A stretch of 64,000 nt of DNA from Lysinibacter cavernae (GTDB lineage Bacteria; Actinomycetota; Actinomycetes; Actinomycetales; Microbacteriaceae). Positions 22,161 through 33,281 of this stretch are shown here, piece by piece. The notes beneath the pieces were generated by a model, which did no database searches, was not told the DNA's origin, and saw only the letters and a list, made by a program, of their open reading frames with translations. The first letter of the stretch is position 1. Every line of letters starts with the position of its first letter. Position numbers and translations under genes: made by a program. The stretch lies in the NCBI RefSeq assembly GCF_011758565.1, contig NZ_JAAMOX010000001.1:1341838-1405837 (forward strand), given 5' to 3'.

Positions 22161-23489
22161 TTAGGCTGCCGTCGTAATTGCGGCGAGGGTACGCTTACCG
22201 CGACGCAGCACCGCACGACCGCCCGACAGCAGGTGGTCAGCCTCGAGCACGGCATCCGCACCCTCGACCTTTGCGTTGTTGAGGTAGACCCCGCCCTGCT
22301 CAAGAGCTCGGCGCGATTCGCTCAAACTCTTGGTCAACGACGTGTCGACCAGCAGCTGAGCAACCGAGTCGCCAACGGATGCGGTTGCCTGCGGCAGTTC
22401 GGCAACGGCCGATACCAGCGTGGCTTCATCGAGTTCAGCAAGATCACCCTGACCGAAGAGCGCTTGCGAAGCCGCGATCGCCGCGCGCGTTGCCTCAACG
22501 CCGTGGACCGTTGAGGTCACCTCAAAGGCAAGACGTTTCTGTCCCTCGCGTTTGAACGGCTCGTGAGCAACCGCCTGCTCAATCTGTTCGATCTCCTCGC
22601 GCGACAGGAAGGTAAAGATCTTGAGTCGCGAGACCACGTCGGCGTCATCGGTGTTCACCCAGAACTGGTAGAACGCGTATGGCGAAACCATCTTGGGGTC
22701 GAGCCAGATGGCGTTGCCCTCGCTCTTACCAAATTTGGTGCCGTCAGAGTTGGTAATAAGCGGCGTACCAATGGCGTGCACGCTCGCGCCCTCTGCCCTG
22801 TGGATGAGATCGGTGCCACTCGTGAGGTTGCCCCACTGATCACTGCCACCTGACTGCAAGACGCAGTCGTACTGGCGGTAGAGCTCGAGGTAATCGAGCC
22901 CCTGCAGAATCTGGTAGCTGAACTCCGTGTAGCTAATGCCAGCCTCGGAGTTGAGACGGGCGCTCACGGCATCCTTCTTGAGCATCGTGCCAACACGGTA
23001 GTACTTGCCAACGTCGCGCAAGAAGTCGATTGCGCTCATCGGGGCGGTCCAGTCAAGGTTGTTGACCATCCGTACCCCGTTTTCGCCCTCAGAACTTAGG
23101 ATGCGCTGAACCTGCGACTGCAGGTACCCGACCCACTCGGCCACCGTCTCTTTGGTGTTGAGCGTGCGCTCGGCCGTCGGGCGCGGGTCGCCGACCAATC
23201 CGGTGGAGCCTCCAACGAGTCCGAGCGGCTTGTGGCCCGCAAGTTGCAGGCGACGCATGAACAACAGCTGAACCAGGTTGCCAAGGTGGAGGCTGGGAGC
23301 GGTTGGATCAAACCCGCAATAGTAGGTGATGGGATCTGAGGCGAGCAGGTCTCGAAGAGCCTTCGCATCGGTTGAAACGTGGACAAGACCGCGCCACACC
23401 AGTTCGTCCCAGAGGAACTCAAAGGAGGCGTCGTTGCGTTGGATGACCGGGGCCATCGCTTCATTGTTCAGATCAGACACGTTAGCCAT
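22161..23489 (-). CDS. tyrS: Tyrosyl-tRNA synthetase
   Basis: The enzyme charges tRNA-Tyr. The class I signatures are present: the HIGH-type PSLHLGNLVQL and the KMSKS-type KFGKSEG. A C-terminal S4 domain follows (TSLTKSLSESRRALEQGGVY). The 442 residues are slightly longer than the usual 420-430 because of an N-terminal extension (MANVSDLNNEAMAPVIQRN). No T-box leader is visible in the 200 bp upstream. It is transcribed alone and away from the neighbouring FemABX gene. Confidence 0.96.
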   Translation of the reverse strand: MANVSDLNNEAMAPVIQRNDASFEFLWDELVWRGLVHVSTDAKALRDLLASDPITYYCGFDPTAPSLHLGNLVQLLFMRRLQLAGHKPLGLVGGSTGLVGDPRPTAERTLNTKETVAEWVGYLQSQVQRILSSEGENGVRMVNNLDWTAPMSAIDFLRDVGKYYRVGTMLKKDAVSARLNSEAGISYTEFSYQILQGLDYLELYRQYDCVLQSGGSDQWGNLTSGTDLIHRAEGASVHAIGTPLITNSDGTKFGKSEGNAIWLDPKMVSPYAFYQFWVNTDDADVVSRLKIFTFLSREEIEQIEQAVAHEPFKREGQKRLAFEVTSTVHGVEATRAAIAASQALFGQGDLAELDEATLVSAVAELPQATASVGDSVAQLLVDTSLTKSLSESRRALEQGGVYLNNAKVEGADAVLEADHLLSGGRAVLRRGKRTLAAITTAA

Positions 23490-23689
23490 CGTATCAACGA
23501 TGCGTTCCCTGGCAGGTCAAGCCTGGCAACATCCACGCGGCCCGAACAACTTTGGCCAAGCACGCGAAGCAGTTGCCGGGCATCTCGCGCGATGAACCGC
23601 TCCCGGCGGCCCGCCTCTGGGGCCGCGCAGGATGATGTGGCAGTATTGAGCGGTACGCAAGCAGTGCGGATATCGCGCTGCGTAGCCCT

Positions 23690-24805
23690 ATGGAGAAACC
23701 CCTGAATACCGCGCCAGTTTACCCAATTCGCTACGCATCAGAGACCGAAAAAGCCAGCTGGGACGCCCTCATCGGGTCCACGCCAAACGGCGGTAATCTG
23801 CTGCAGACGACCAGTTTTGCGATCGCCAAAGCCTCGTCTGGCTGGACCGCAAACTATCTCGTGTTCCAAGGGGACTCCGCAATCCTCAGCGACGTTCCAA
23901 ACGCCGAAGTCCCGTTTCTTGCCCTCAGCCGCAGCGTGCCCCTGCTGGGAACCATCTGGTACATCCCAAACGGACCCTGCTTTGCAACGGCAGAACAGCT
24001 GCTGAACTTTGCCGACACCGCTCGTCCCTGGTTTGCAAGCAAGAAGGCATTCCTCGTGAAGCTTGACAGTGAGCTCACCACCGATTCGGTGGACCTCAGC
24101 ACGCTTCGTGAACACGGCCTGCTCAAATCAACCGATTTGCAGACGGGTAGCGTCAACACCGTCGTGCTTGATCTCACACCAGGTTCCGAAGCTGTATTCA
24201 AAGCGTTCCCGCAGCCCGGCCGATACTCGGTCAACCGGGCCCGCAGAGATGGGGTCGAAACCTCAGCGGTTCCGTTGACTCCAGAAAACAAGCGCATCAT
24301 GTTTGACCTGCTCGAAGAAACGGCCCGCGCTTCAAACTTCCCAACCCGAACGTACGAGTACTACTCAACGTTTTGGGATGCCTTCGCCCGCGATGACAAG
24401 GCTCGACTCTTTTTTGCCATGTTCGAGGGCAACGTCATTGCCGCAGCGTTTGTGGTCAAGAACGGGCCAAAGGCGTTCTACAAAGATGGCGCATCGGTTC
24501 GTGACCGGCCTGCGTACGGCGCGAGCCACCTGCTGCAGTGGGAGGCCATCCAGTGGGCATTGGAGGACCCAGCGGTCACGTCCTACGACATGATGGGCAC
24601 TCCGCCGAGCGACCAACTCTCAGACACGGATCACCCGTACCACGGCATCGGACGGTTTAAAACGTCATTCAATAAGACAGTGGTCGATCGTCTTGGCAGC
24701 TTCGAGATGGTGTTGAAGCCTTCCGCGGTGTCACTCTGGAACCGCTACGGATACCGGGTGATGAATAAGCTCAACCGGATGTTCAAGCACGAGGTCTTCT
24801 TCTAG
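23690..24805 (+). CDS. FemABX-type aminoacyltransferase (peptidoglycan bridge family)
   Basis: The protein has 371 residues with the tandem GNAT-like layout of FemA/FemX. The first half has ETEKASWDALIGSTPNGGNL, LQTTSFAIAKASSGW and LGTIWYIPNGPCF; the second half has RYSVNRARRDGV, FAMFEGNVIAAAFVVKNGP and the conserved GASHLLQWEAIQWALEDP. Family members use aminoacyl-tRNA to add amino acids to the lipid II peptide or to interpeptide bridges. Microbacteriaceae have B-type peptidoglycan, so a bridge role is plausible but not shown. It lies divergent from tyrS and convergent with the response regulator. Confidence 0.8.
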   Translation: MEKPLNTAPVYPIRYASETEKASWDALIGSTPNGGNLLQTTSFAIAKASSGWTANYLVFQGDSAILSDVPNAEVPFLALSRSVPLLGTIWYIPNGPCFATAEQLLNFADTARPWFASKKAFLVKLDSELTTDSVDLSTLREHGLLKSTDLQTGSVNTVVLDLTPGSEAVFKAFPQPGRYSVNRARRDGVETSAVPLTPENKRIMFDLLEETARASNFPTRTYEYYSTFWDAFARDDKARLFFAMFEGNVIAAAFVVKNGPKAFYKDGASVRDRPAYGASHLLQWEAIQWALEDPAVTSYDMMGTPPSDQLSDTDHPYHGIGRFKTSFNKTVVDRLGSFEMVLKPSAVSLWNRYGYRVMNKLNRMFKHEVFF

Positions 24806-24838
24806 CAGCTGCTTCCCGACCGCCGTTCGCAACTATCG

Positions 24839-25519
24839 CTAGGCGGAGGCCGAAAGTAGGGCCGCCTGCACCCGCGAGGTGAGACCCAGCTTGCTCAGCA
24901 CCCGTGAAACATGGGTTTTTGCGGTATTTTCGCTGATATACAGCTCGGTTGCGATTTCGCTATTGGTGAGCCCCTTGCCAAGACACCTGAGCACTTCCCG
25001 TTCTCGATCGGTGAGCTGGGTGAGCCGTTGCCGCGGGATGGCGAGGTCGTCGGATACTCCGCCCTGTTGATCGCCGTTGACGGCCTCAGGACCACTGCGT
25101 GCCCGTTGATATCGTTGGACAAGCGATTTTGTAATCTCGGGGGCAAGGATGGACTCCCCCGCGTGCACTCGTCGAATGGCATCAATGAGCGCCTCTCGTC
25201 CAACCGTCTTGAGCAGAAACCCTGCCGCCCCGAACAGCAGGGCATCGTCAACGTAATCGTCAAATCCGAATGTTGTGAGCACGATGATTTGTGGGCCACC
25301 ACTCGCGACGATTTGCCTCGTTGCGCTCAGGCCGTCGGTTGTTGGCATCTGCACATCCATGAGCACTACGTCGCACGGGGTTGTTGTAGCGAATTCGATA
25401 GCTTGGACCCCATCGGATGCCTCACCAACAACGGCGATATCGGATGCGGTCTCGATGAGGGCCCTAACCCCTGCGCGCACGGCATCATGGTCGTCTGCGA
25501 TCAGCACGCGGATGGTCAT
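24839..25519 (-). CDS. NarL/LuxR-type response regulator
   Basis: The protein has 226 residues. The receiver domain (1-120) has the acidic pair DD at 9-10, the phospho-acceptor Asp at about 55 (VVLMDVQMP) and Lys in FLLKTVG. The LuxR-type helix-turn-helix (about 165-220) includes LTDREREVLRCLGKGLTNSE and ISENTAKTHVSRVLSKLGL. The linker is longer than usual (about 40 residues, QRARSGPEAVNGDQQGG). It overlaps the upstream kinase gene by 4 bp and is certainly its partner. The target genes are unknown; the neighbouring membrane protein at 27137 is one candidate. Confidence 0.92.
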   Translation of the reverse strand: MTIRVLIADDHDAVRAGVRALIETASDIAVVGEASDGVQAIEFATTTPCDVVLMDVQMPTTDGLSATRQIVASGGPQIIVLTTFGFDDYVDDALLFGAAGFLLKTVGREALIDAIRRVHAGESILAPEITKSLVQRYQRARSGPEAVNGDQQGGVSDDLAIPRQRLTQLTDREREVLRCLGKGLTNSEIATELYISENTAKTHVSRVLSKLGLTSRVQAALLSASA

Positions 25520-27006
25520 GAGGAGTTCTCCTGTGAGGTTGGTGCAGCGGTGTCAACGATGGTTTCATGAGGAAGCGGGAGCCGCGCGTGCAGCGTCCAA
25601 ACATCGCCAGTGTGTTGAGCGCTCATGGTACCGCCGACGAGTTGCAGGCGTTCTCTCAGCCCGAGTAGCCCCGCTCCCCCGCCGGCGTGAGGTGACTGTT
25701 CTGACGGGGCCTCTGCCAGATGCCTCTCAGCGCGACCGTCTTCTCCTTCGGCAGGAGAACGTGTATCTTGAAGGCGATCGGTGGTCACAGGCATTGGGTT
25801 TCGAAGCGTAATGAGGAGGGCAGGGGCAGCAGACAAGCCCGCCGGCTCAAGATCAATATTCAGTTCAACCGGCAAACGGGGAGCGTGTTTCACCGCGTTT
25901 GCGAGCCCCTCCTGTACAACCCGAAACCCGACGGTCGAGATACCGCGTGGAACGTCGTTCACACCTACTCCGATCTGCTCGCCCACCACGGTTCCATGGT
26001 GCAGCGCGAGCTGCACGAGGGCAGGGACATTGGCAAGGGTGTTGGCCGAGGTTCGGTCAATGCCAGAATCTGTGCTTGCTCCTGGTGTCAGCGACGCCGG
26101 GTCCCCCTCGCCTGATTCGGCGCGAAGTACCTCGATCATGTGGCGCATTTCGATCAGGGCCGCATGGCTCGACGCTCGAATTGCTACCAGATTCGCGGCC
26201 GACGAATCGCTCAGGGTTGAATCAGCCAGCGTGGCTTCGGCCCTCATCGAGATTGCAGAAAGTTGCCCCGAAATGGTGTCGTGCAGGTCCCTGCCAATTG
26301 ACGCACGAGTATCGGCGAGGGCCTGCTTCGTTTCCGCCGCGCTCAGCCGCTCGATAGCGGATGCCCGCGCGGTTTCTTTCTCCGCCAACACTCGCGATGA
26401 TCGCACGCTTTCTCCCCACCACACGGTTGTTCCAACGATCAATACGAGCATGAGCATCAGCACGATAATCGGCGCGAGTTGCTGTCCCCACAGCACGATC
26501 ACAAACAGCACAACGATCGAGGCAACGGCGCTCAGCGTTGAGAAGGTGGGCAGCCATGACGAGCGGGCCTGCACCACATACAGGTACACCAGATCGATAG
26601 CCAAGACCAGGCTTCCAACGGAAAGCGCCCTGGTCAGGATGAGCTCGGCAGCGAGTGCGAGCGCTGCGACGATCAAGACACCACGCGGGTAGCGGCGCCG
26701 AGACAGGTGAAGCACCCCAAGCACCACAAGATTCGCTAACGAAAAGATGGTCGGACCGTGCTGAGTATCGTCGGTTGTGAGTTCAAGCGTGAATCCGGCA
26801 AGGGTAAACATCGCGGAGATGACCCAGACCGAAAGCGAATAGAGCGAATGACGATGGCGACGCGACCAGGCCATTAACCCTGCAGTTCGCGTGGTTGCAT
26901 CTCGTTGCAGTGTGGCGTCGCTCCCCTCCGTTGTCGACGCATGGGCCTGATCTCTTGCGGATGGGTCGATGAAGACCGATGCGTGTGATTCAACGGGATC
27001 GGTCAT
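25516..27006 (-). CDS. Sensor histidine kinase, HisKA_3 type
   Basis: The protein has 496 residues. After a variable cytoplasmic N-terminus there are about five membrane spans (LYSLSVWVISAMFTLAGFTL through IIVLMLMLVLIVGTTVWW). The dimerisation helix carries the phospho-accepting His in IGRDLHDTISGQLSA. A HATPase_c domain follows, with VVQEGLANAVKHAP (N box) and GGAGLLGLRERLQLVGG (G box). An acidic insert (about 455-480, SPAEGEDGRAERHLAEAPSE) splits the ATP domain. ATG 27006 begins MTDPVESHAS. The signal is unknown; the small multi-span sensor suggests a membrane or envelope cue, as in DesK or LiaS kinases (inference). Confidence 0.9.
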   Translation of the reverse strand: MTDPVESHASVFIDPSARDQAHASTTEGSDATLQRDATTRTAGLMAWSRRHRHSLYSLSVWVISAMFTLAGFTLELTTDDTQHGPTIFSLANLVVLGVLHLSRRRYPRGVLIVAALALAAELILTRALSVGSLVLAIDLVYLYVVQARSSWLPTFSTLSAVASIVVLFVIVLWGQQLAPIIVLMLMLVLIVGTTVWWGESVRSSRVLAEKETARASAIERLSAAETKQALADTRASIGRDLHDTISGQLSAISMRAEATLADSTLSDSSAANLVAIRASSHAALIEMRHMIEVLRAESGEGDPASLTPGASTDSGIDRTSANTLANVPALVQLALHHGTVVGEQIGVGVNDVPRGISTVGFRVVQEGLANAVKHAPRLPVELNIDLEPAGLSAAPALLITLRNPMPVTTDRLQDTRSPAEGEDGRAERHLAEAPSEQSPHAGGGAGLLGLRERLQLVGGTMSAQHTGDVWTLHARLPLPHETIVDTAAPTSQENSS

Positions 27007-27136
27007 ACCCCAATCCAACCATCTCAGCTGGGCACTGTCGCCACCCAAACGGTGTACACCGAAGGATGTACCTGATCCGGCTAAACCATCACTCTGGCCG
27101 ACGCGCCAATTCGGTCAGGATTGGGAAGCTGAAGAC

Positions 27137-27853
27137 ATGAACTTCATCACGCAGTTGAAGCCAGCGGAGACGGCGGCAGATTCATTCACGGAGGTGTTTG
27201 GCGACAGCCTCATCATTTGGGCGATTCTTGGGGTGGAACTCTTCTTCTGGCTGTTTTTGATTGGTGGGCTCCTGGCCAGGTACGTTTTGAAGCGCCGACG
27301 CCTCAGTACCGTCCTACTCATTGGCGTGCCGGTGCTCGATCTGGTCTTAGTCAGCCTGGTTGTGATCGACCTTCACGGCGGGGCAATCCCGAATATGTCG
27401 CATGTGCTTGCCGTCCTGTACCTCGGATTCACGGTTGGCTTTGGACACAACATCATTACCAAAGCAGACGCGTGGTTCGCGGTACGTTTTGCGGGGGCCA
27501 CACAACAGGTCCGCCCCAAAAACGGCCCAGCCTATGTGCGGGAACAGTGGAACGACTGGCTGCGAATGCTGACACTCTGGGCGATCTGCGTGCCCGTGCT
27601 GCTCATCATGAAAACGCTGACAACCGGTTGGGGCGACGTTGAGCTCACGTTTGCTGGCATCCTCAACGGAGACGGGTTCGACCATCTGTTTTCGACGGCC
27701 CGCATCCTGACCATCGTGGTCGCCATCTGGTTTGTTGCAGGACCGGTGTATGCGGTGCTATTCCGATCGGCACCAGAGCAGCGTGAACAGCGAGAACAGC
27801 GTGAACAGCGAGAACAGCGTGAACAGCGTGAACAGCGTGAACAGCGACGATAG
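27137..27853 (+). CDS. Membrane protein of unknown function with a (EQR)8 tail
   Basis: The protein has 238 residues beginning MNFITQLKPAETAA. Five hydrophobic segments are visible: IIWAILGVELFFWLFLIGGL, TVLLIGVPVLDLVLVSLVVI, HVLAVLYLGFTVGFGHNI, LTLWAICVPVLLIM and ILTIVVAIWFVAGPVYAVLF. The soluble loop before the fourth span has KADAWFAVRFAGA and YVREQWNDWLRML. The protein ends in eight EQR tripeptides and a final Arg, a charged cytoplasmic tail. I do not recognise the family. It starts 130 bp from the divergent histidine kinase gene and could be its target or accessory sensor (inference). Confidence 0.72.
   Translation: MNFITQLKPAETAADSFTEVFGDSLIIWAILGVELFFWLFLIGGLLARYVLKRRRLSTVLLIGVPVLDLVLVSLVVIDLHGGAIPNMSHVLAVLYLGFTVGFGHNIITKADAWFAVRFAGATQQVRPKNGPAYVREQWNDWLRMLTLWAICVPVLLIMKTLTTGWGDVELTFAGILNGDGFDHLFSTARILTIVVAIWFVAGPVYAVLFRSAPEQREQREQREQREQREQREQREQRR
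27776..27847 (+). repeat. 9-bp tandem repeat (GAACAGCGT)8
   Basis: Eight consecutive units (first GAGCAGCGT, then GAACAGCGT or GAACAGCGA) encode Glu-Gln-Arg. All units are 9 bp, so copy-number change does not shift the frame. Confidence 0.97.
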
Positions 27854-27919
27854 CCGCAACACCGATGCATCGCACGATGTCACCAGGTGCACGCTCAAAC
27901 GACCTGTCGGGCACGCAAC

Positions 27920-27961
27920 AATGCTCATGAGATGCGCAAGTCTGCGCTTCTCATGAGCATT
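27920..27961. terminator. Hairpin between convergent genes
   Basis: AATGCTCATGAGA (27920) pairs with TCTCATGAGCATT (to 27961), and the stem continues inward (GCGCA with TGCGC) with one mismatch. It lies between the EQR membrane gene and argH and could serve both strands. Confidence 0.6.
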
Positions 27962-27978
27962 GAGCGTTTATTCGGAGG

Positions 27979-29524
<1,546 letters not shown>

Positions 29525-29544
29525 TAGTTCACGTTCGCCCGACG

Positions 29545-29583
29545 ATGGTACGGGAACAGCATCCGCTGATCGTCCCGCACCAT
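29545..29583 (-). terminator. Hairpin just after argG
   Basis: ATGGTACGGGA (29545-29555) pairs with TCCCGCACCAT (29573-29583), one mismatch, 24 bp past the argG stop. A terminator or mRNA 3' end is likely. Confidence 0.5.
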
Positions 29584-29606
29584 GAGCGGTTCACGACGTT
29601 CGTGAC

Positions 29607-30818
29607 CTACTTGATGTCGTTGCCCATGGCAAGATCACGCTTCGCGGAGATCTTGCTTGGCAGCGAGTGCAGCTCGATGAAGCCCTTTGCAAGTGACTGG
29701 TCGAAGGTGTCACCGGTGTCGTAGGTGGCAAGGTCGAAGTCGTACAGGCTCTGGTCAGAGCGGCGACCGGTGACGGTGGCCTTTCCGGCGTGCAGGTTCA
29801 TGCGAACCTCACCGGAAACGTAGCGCTGCGTGTTGTCGATGAAGGCGTCAAGCGCACGCTTGAGACCGGAGAACCACAGGCCGTCGTAGACCAGTTCGGC
29901 CCACTCAGCCTCGACGCGGCGCTTGTACCGAGCAACCTCGCGCTCGATGGTGAGGTCTTCGAGGTGCTCGTGTGCTTCGATGAGGGTGAGGCCAGCAGGC
30001 GACTCATACACCTCTCGGCTCTTGATGCCAACGAGGCGATCCTCAACCATGTCGAGGCGTCCGATACCCTGGTCTCCGGCAAGCTTGTTAAGGATCTCAA
30101 CGGCCTGCAGCGGCGTCACCGGCTTGCCGTCGATGGCAACCGGAACACCCTGGTCAAACGTGATGGTGACCTCGGTTGCCTCGCGCGGGATTGAAGGATC
30201 CTGCGAGTAGGTGTAAAGGTCTTCAATGGGGGCGTTCCAGGGGTCTTCGAGGAAGCCGGTCTCAACGGCGCGGCCCCAAACGTTCTGGTCGATCGAGTAC
30301 GGGCTCTTCTTGCTCTGCTCGATGGGCAGGTTGTGCTCGGCCGCGTAGACAATCGCCTTGTCGCGGGTCAGCGCAAAGTCGCGCACGGGCGCAAGCGAGA
30401 TCAGGTCAGGGGCAATCGCTGCCACGGCCGCCTCAAAGCGAACCTGGTCATTGCCCTTTCCGGTGCAACCGTGAGCCACGCTGTCAGCGCCGTGCTCCTT
30501 GGCCGTCATGGCAAGGTACTTGGCAATGAGGGGACGGCTGAGCGCCGAAACCAACGGGTAACGCTTCTGATACATGGCGTTGGCCTTGATGGCGGGCACC
30601 AGGTAATCGTTTGCGAACTCATCCTTGGCGTCAATGACGACCGACTCAACGGCACCACAGTCGAGTGCTCGCTGGCGAACAAGTTCCATGTCTTCGCCAT
30701 CTTGGCCAACATCGATGGCCATGGCGACGACGTCTTTACCCGTCGCATCCTTCAGCCAACCAATACCAACCGAGGTGTCGAGTCCACCTGAATACGCAAG
30801 AACAACGCGTTCCGTCAT
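29607..30818 (-). CDS. argG: Argininosuccinate synthase
   Basis: ArgG joins citrulline and aspartate using ATP. The N-terminal PP-loop [18 protein letters not shown] is intact, followed by [18 protein letters not shown] and the [14 protein letters not shown] signature. The 403 residues are standard for the short bacterial form. It is separated from argF by about 150 bp. In many Actinobacteria argR sits between argF and argG; here there is none. Confidence 0.97.
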   Translation of the reverse strand: MTERVVLAYSGGLDTSVGIGWLKDATGKDVVAMAIDVGQDGEDMELVRQRALDCGAVESVVIDAKDEFANDYLVPAIKANAMYQKRYPLVSALSRPLIAKYLAMTAKEHGADSVAHGCTGKGNDQVRFEAAVAAIAPDLISLAPVRDFALTRDKAIVYAAEHNLPIEQSKKSPYSIDQNVWGRAVETGFLEDPWNAPIEDLYTYSQDPSIPREATEVTITFDQGVPVAIDGKPVTPLQAVEILNKLAGDQGIGRLDMVEDRLVGIKSREVYESPAGLTLIEAHEHLEDLTIEREVARYKRRVEAEWAELVYDGLWFSGLKRALDAFIDNTQRYVSGEVRMNLHAGKATVTGRRSDQSLYDFDLATYDTGDTFDQSLAKGFIELHSLPSKISAKRDLAMGNDIK

Positions 30819-30969
30819 TGACCAATCTCCTGTGTTTGTGAGTCTGTTTCAAGTCTACTGTGCGGTCTGGGTGTGGTGCGCCGCACTCGCGCCCCCGTTT
30901 GTTGCCCCGAGTGGGGCGAAGCAGCGCGTCTGACCGTTCGTCACGGCCGCACCACGAGGGTGTTGCCGG

Positions 30970-31896
30970 TTACTGCTGATCAAGCAACCAGGTGAGCAAC
31001 GCCTTCTGGGCGTGGAGGCGGTTCTCCGCCTCGTCCCAGACCACGCTCTGCGGACCATCGATAACGCCAGCCGCCACCTCAAATCCGCGGTACGCGGGAA
31101 GGCAGTGCAGGAAGATCGCTTGATCGTTGGCTTTTCCGAACAGCTCTTCGGTTACCTGATACTCAGAGAAGATGCTGATGCGCTCGGCCTTTTCGTCCTC
31201 TTGCCCCATCGACACCCAGGTATCAGTGATGACGACGTCTGCGCCGGTCACGGCTTCGATCGGATCTTCGCCGATCCAGACGTCGACGCCAACGGTGTCA
31301 GCGAGGGCAAGGGCATCCGCAACATATTCGGGCTCTGGCTGGTAGCCGAGGGGGCCGGCAATGCGGACGTTCATGCCGGCGGTCACTCCGCCAAGCAGGC
31401 ATGAGTGCGCCATATTGTTCGCGGCATCGCCAACGTACGCCATGGTGAGCCCTGCAAGCTGGCCCTTGTGCTCGCGGATGGTGAGGAGGTCGGCAAGGAT
31501 CTGGCAGGGATGGAAATCGTCCGACAGCGCGTTCACAACAGGAACCGTCGTTCCCTCTGCCATTTCTTCAAGACCGGACTGCGCGTAGGTGCGCCAGATG
31601 ATTGCGCCAACCATTCGCTCAAGCACCCGAGCGGTATCGGCGATCGACTCTTTGCCACCCATCTGACTGCTCTGGCTGTCGATGATAAGCGGAACACCGC
31701 CAAGGTCGGCGATGCCAACGGCAAAGCTCACGCGCGTGCGGGTCGACGTCTTGTCAAAAATGACCGCAGCGGTCTGCGGCCCTTCGAGGGGTCGTCGCGA
31801 GAAGCGGTCGGCCTTGAGCGCGAGTGCTAGGTCAAGGACCTCAGCCTGCTCGCTGGGAGAAAGGTCGTCGTCACGAAGAAAATGCCTGGTCATCAT
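30970..31896 (-). CDS. argF: Ornithine carbamoyltransferase
   Basis: ArgF makes citrulline from ornithine and carbamoyl phosphate. The carbamoyl phosphate motif STRTRVSF, the HPCQILADL motif and the ornithine-side HCLPAYRG are all present, and VSMGQEDE marks the SMG loop. At 308 residues it is an anabolic OTCase. It follows argD by 118 bp and precedes argG. Confidence 0.96.
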   Translation of the reverse strand: MMTRHFLRDDDLSPSEQAEVLDLALALKADRFSRRPLEGPQTAAVIFDKTSTRTRVSFAVGIADLGGVPLIIDSQSSQMGGKESIADTARVLERMVGAIIWRTYAQSGLEEMAEGTTVPVVNALSDDFHPCQILADLLTIREHKGQLAGLTMAYVGDAANNMAHSCLLGGVTAGMNVRIAGPLGYQPEPEYVADALALADTVGVDVWIGEDPIEAVTGADVVITDTWVSMGQEDEKAERISIFSEYQVTEELFGKANDQAIFLHCLPAYRGFEVAAGVIDGPQSVVWDEAENRLHAQKALLTWLLDQQ

Positions 31897-31953
31897 ACCT
31901 ACAATACTCGGTGGGCCGCGCGGGCCGTCAAACAGGAAATGGGGAAAACGGGT

Positions 31954-31993
31954 GCCTCACCCCTCCTCAGCAGAAAACGAAGATGGGTGAGGC
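31954..31993 (-). terminator. Hairpin between argD and argF
   Basis: GCCTCACCC (31954-31962) pairs with GGGTGAGGC (31985-31993), and the minus-strand transcript continues ACCCGTTTTC. It lies 22 bp past the argD stop, so it may attenuate argF transcription. Confidence 0.55.
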
Positions 31994-32014
31994 GCGCGTC
32001 AGGCCGAACGTGTC

Positions 32015-33229
32015 TCAGGAGTGGGCAGAGGACAACGCCTCGGCAAAGATGCTGAGGAACTCCTCGATTTCCGAGTCGCCAATGATGAGCGGTGGCGCGA
32101 GGCGAATGGTCGAATCATTCGGGGCATTCACGATCAGCCCGCGTTCAAGGCACGCCTGGGCAACTGCGGCAGAAATGGGAGAGCCAAGCGCGATGCCGAG
32201 CAGCAGCCCCTTGCCTCGAACACCTTCGACGAGGTCGGAGTTCAGGCTAAGGATGCCGACACGCAGCTGCTCGCCTCGCTTGGTAGCGGCATCCACAAGC
32301 CCCTCGGACTCAATCTCGCTGAGCACCGCACCGGCGACGGCCGTCGCAAATGGGTTGCCGCCAAACGTTGAGCCGTGGAGGCCAGGCGCAAAGAGCTGCG
32401 ATGCTTCGCCGACCGTGACGAGGGCCCCGATTGGTACTCCCCCACCAAGCCCCTTCGCAAGGGTAAACGCGTCAGGCACGATTCCCTCGTGCTGGAACGC
32501 AAGCCATTTGCCGGTGCGGCCGATCCCCGTCTGAATTTCGTCAATGATGAGCAGCGCGCCGGCGGCGGTGGTGAGTTCGCGAGCACGCTTGAGGTAGCCA
32601 TCTGGAAGCGGGTGAACGCCCGTTTCTCCCTGGATAGGCTCGACGATGAGCGCGGCAACTTGATCGCCGTTGATACCGCTCAGCGCGTGTTCGAGAGCCT
32701 CGATCGTCGCCGGGATATGCTCAACACCGGCCGGCATCGGCTCGAAGGGAATGCGCATGGCAGGCTTGCCGGTGAGCGCGAGGGCACCCATCGTGCGCCC
32801 GTGGAATGCATTCTCCAGCGCGAGGATGCGCGGGCGTCCTGGACCGCCGTGGAGCCGTGCCAGCTTAAACGCCGCTTCATTTGCTTCGGTACCGCTGTTG
32901 CCAAAGAACACCCGCCCCGTCTCCCCGATCTCGGAAAGACGAATGATGTGCTCCGCAAGTTCGATCTGCGGGCGCGAAGCAAAAATATTTGACACATGGA
33001 TGAGGGTGGCGGCTTGCGTGGCTGCCGCCTCGACGACAGCTGGGTGCGCGTGGCCGAGTGAGTTGACCGCGATTCCGGCAAGGAAGTCGAGGTAACGTTT
33101 GCCCTCCTCGTTCCAGACGTGGCAGCCTTCGCCACGCACGAGAAGTTCTTTGGGGATGCCGAATGTGTTGACGAGCGAATGCTGATATTCGGACTGCCAG
33201 GTGGACGGTGATGACGGAGCAGATGACAC
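32015..33229 (-). CDS. argD: Acetylornithine aminotransferase
   Basis: This PLP enzyme converts N-acetylglutamate semialdehyde to N-acetylornithine. Class III aminotransferase features are present: FLAGIAVNSLGHAHPAV, FFGNSGTEANEAAFKLAR, the Asp of LLIIDEIQTGIGRTG and the PLP Lys in FTLAKGLGGGVPIGA. The 404 residues are normal. It follows argB by 52 bp. Confidence 0.96.
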   Translation of the reverse strand: MSSAPSSPSTWQSEYQHSLVNTFGIPKELLVRGEGCHVWNEEGKRYLDFLAGIAVNSLGHAHPAVVEAAATQAATLIHVSNIFASRPQIELAEHIIRLSEIGETGRVFFGNSGTEANEAAFKLARLHGGPGRPRILALENAFHGRTMGALALTGKPAMRIPFEPMPAGVEHIPATIEALEHALSGINGDQVAALIVEPIQGETGVHPLPDGYLKRARELTTAAGALLIIDEIQTGIGRTGKWLAFQHEGIVPDAFTLAKGLGGGVPIGALVTVGEASQLFAPGLHGSTFGGNPFATAVAGAVLSEIESEGLVDAATKRGEQLRVGILSLNSDLVEGVRGKGLLLGIALGSPISAAVAQACLERGLIVNAPNDSTIRLAPPLIIGDSEIEEFLSIFAEALSSAHS

Positions 33230-33281
33230 GGTGAATCCTTCTTGTGATCGTAAACGGATGAACGGGGGTGGCGGCTAGAAG

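Noticed and set aside
30900-30920. GCCCCGAGTGGGGC short hairpin between argF and argG as a third-family repeat
   Set aside because: It resembles the GTGGGGTGC arms only loosely, lacks the four-arm layout and is not 70 bp.
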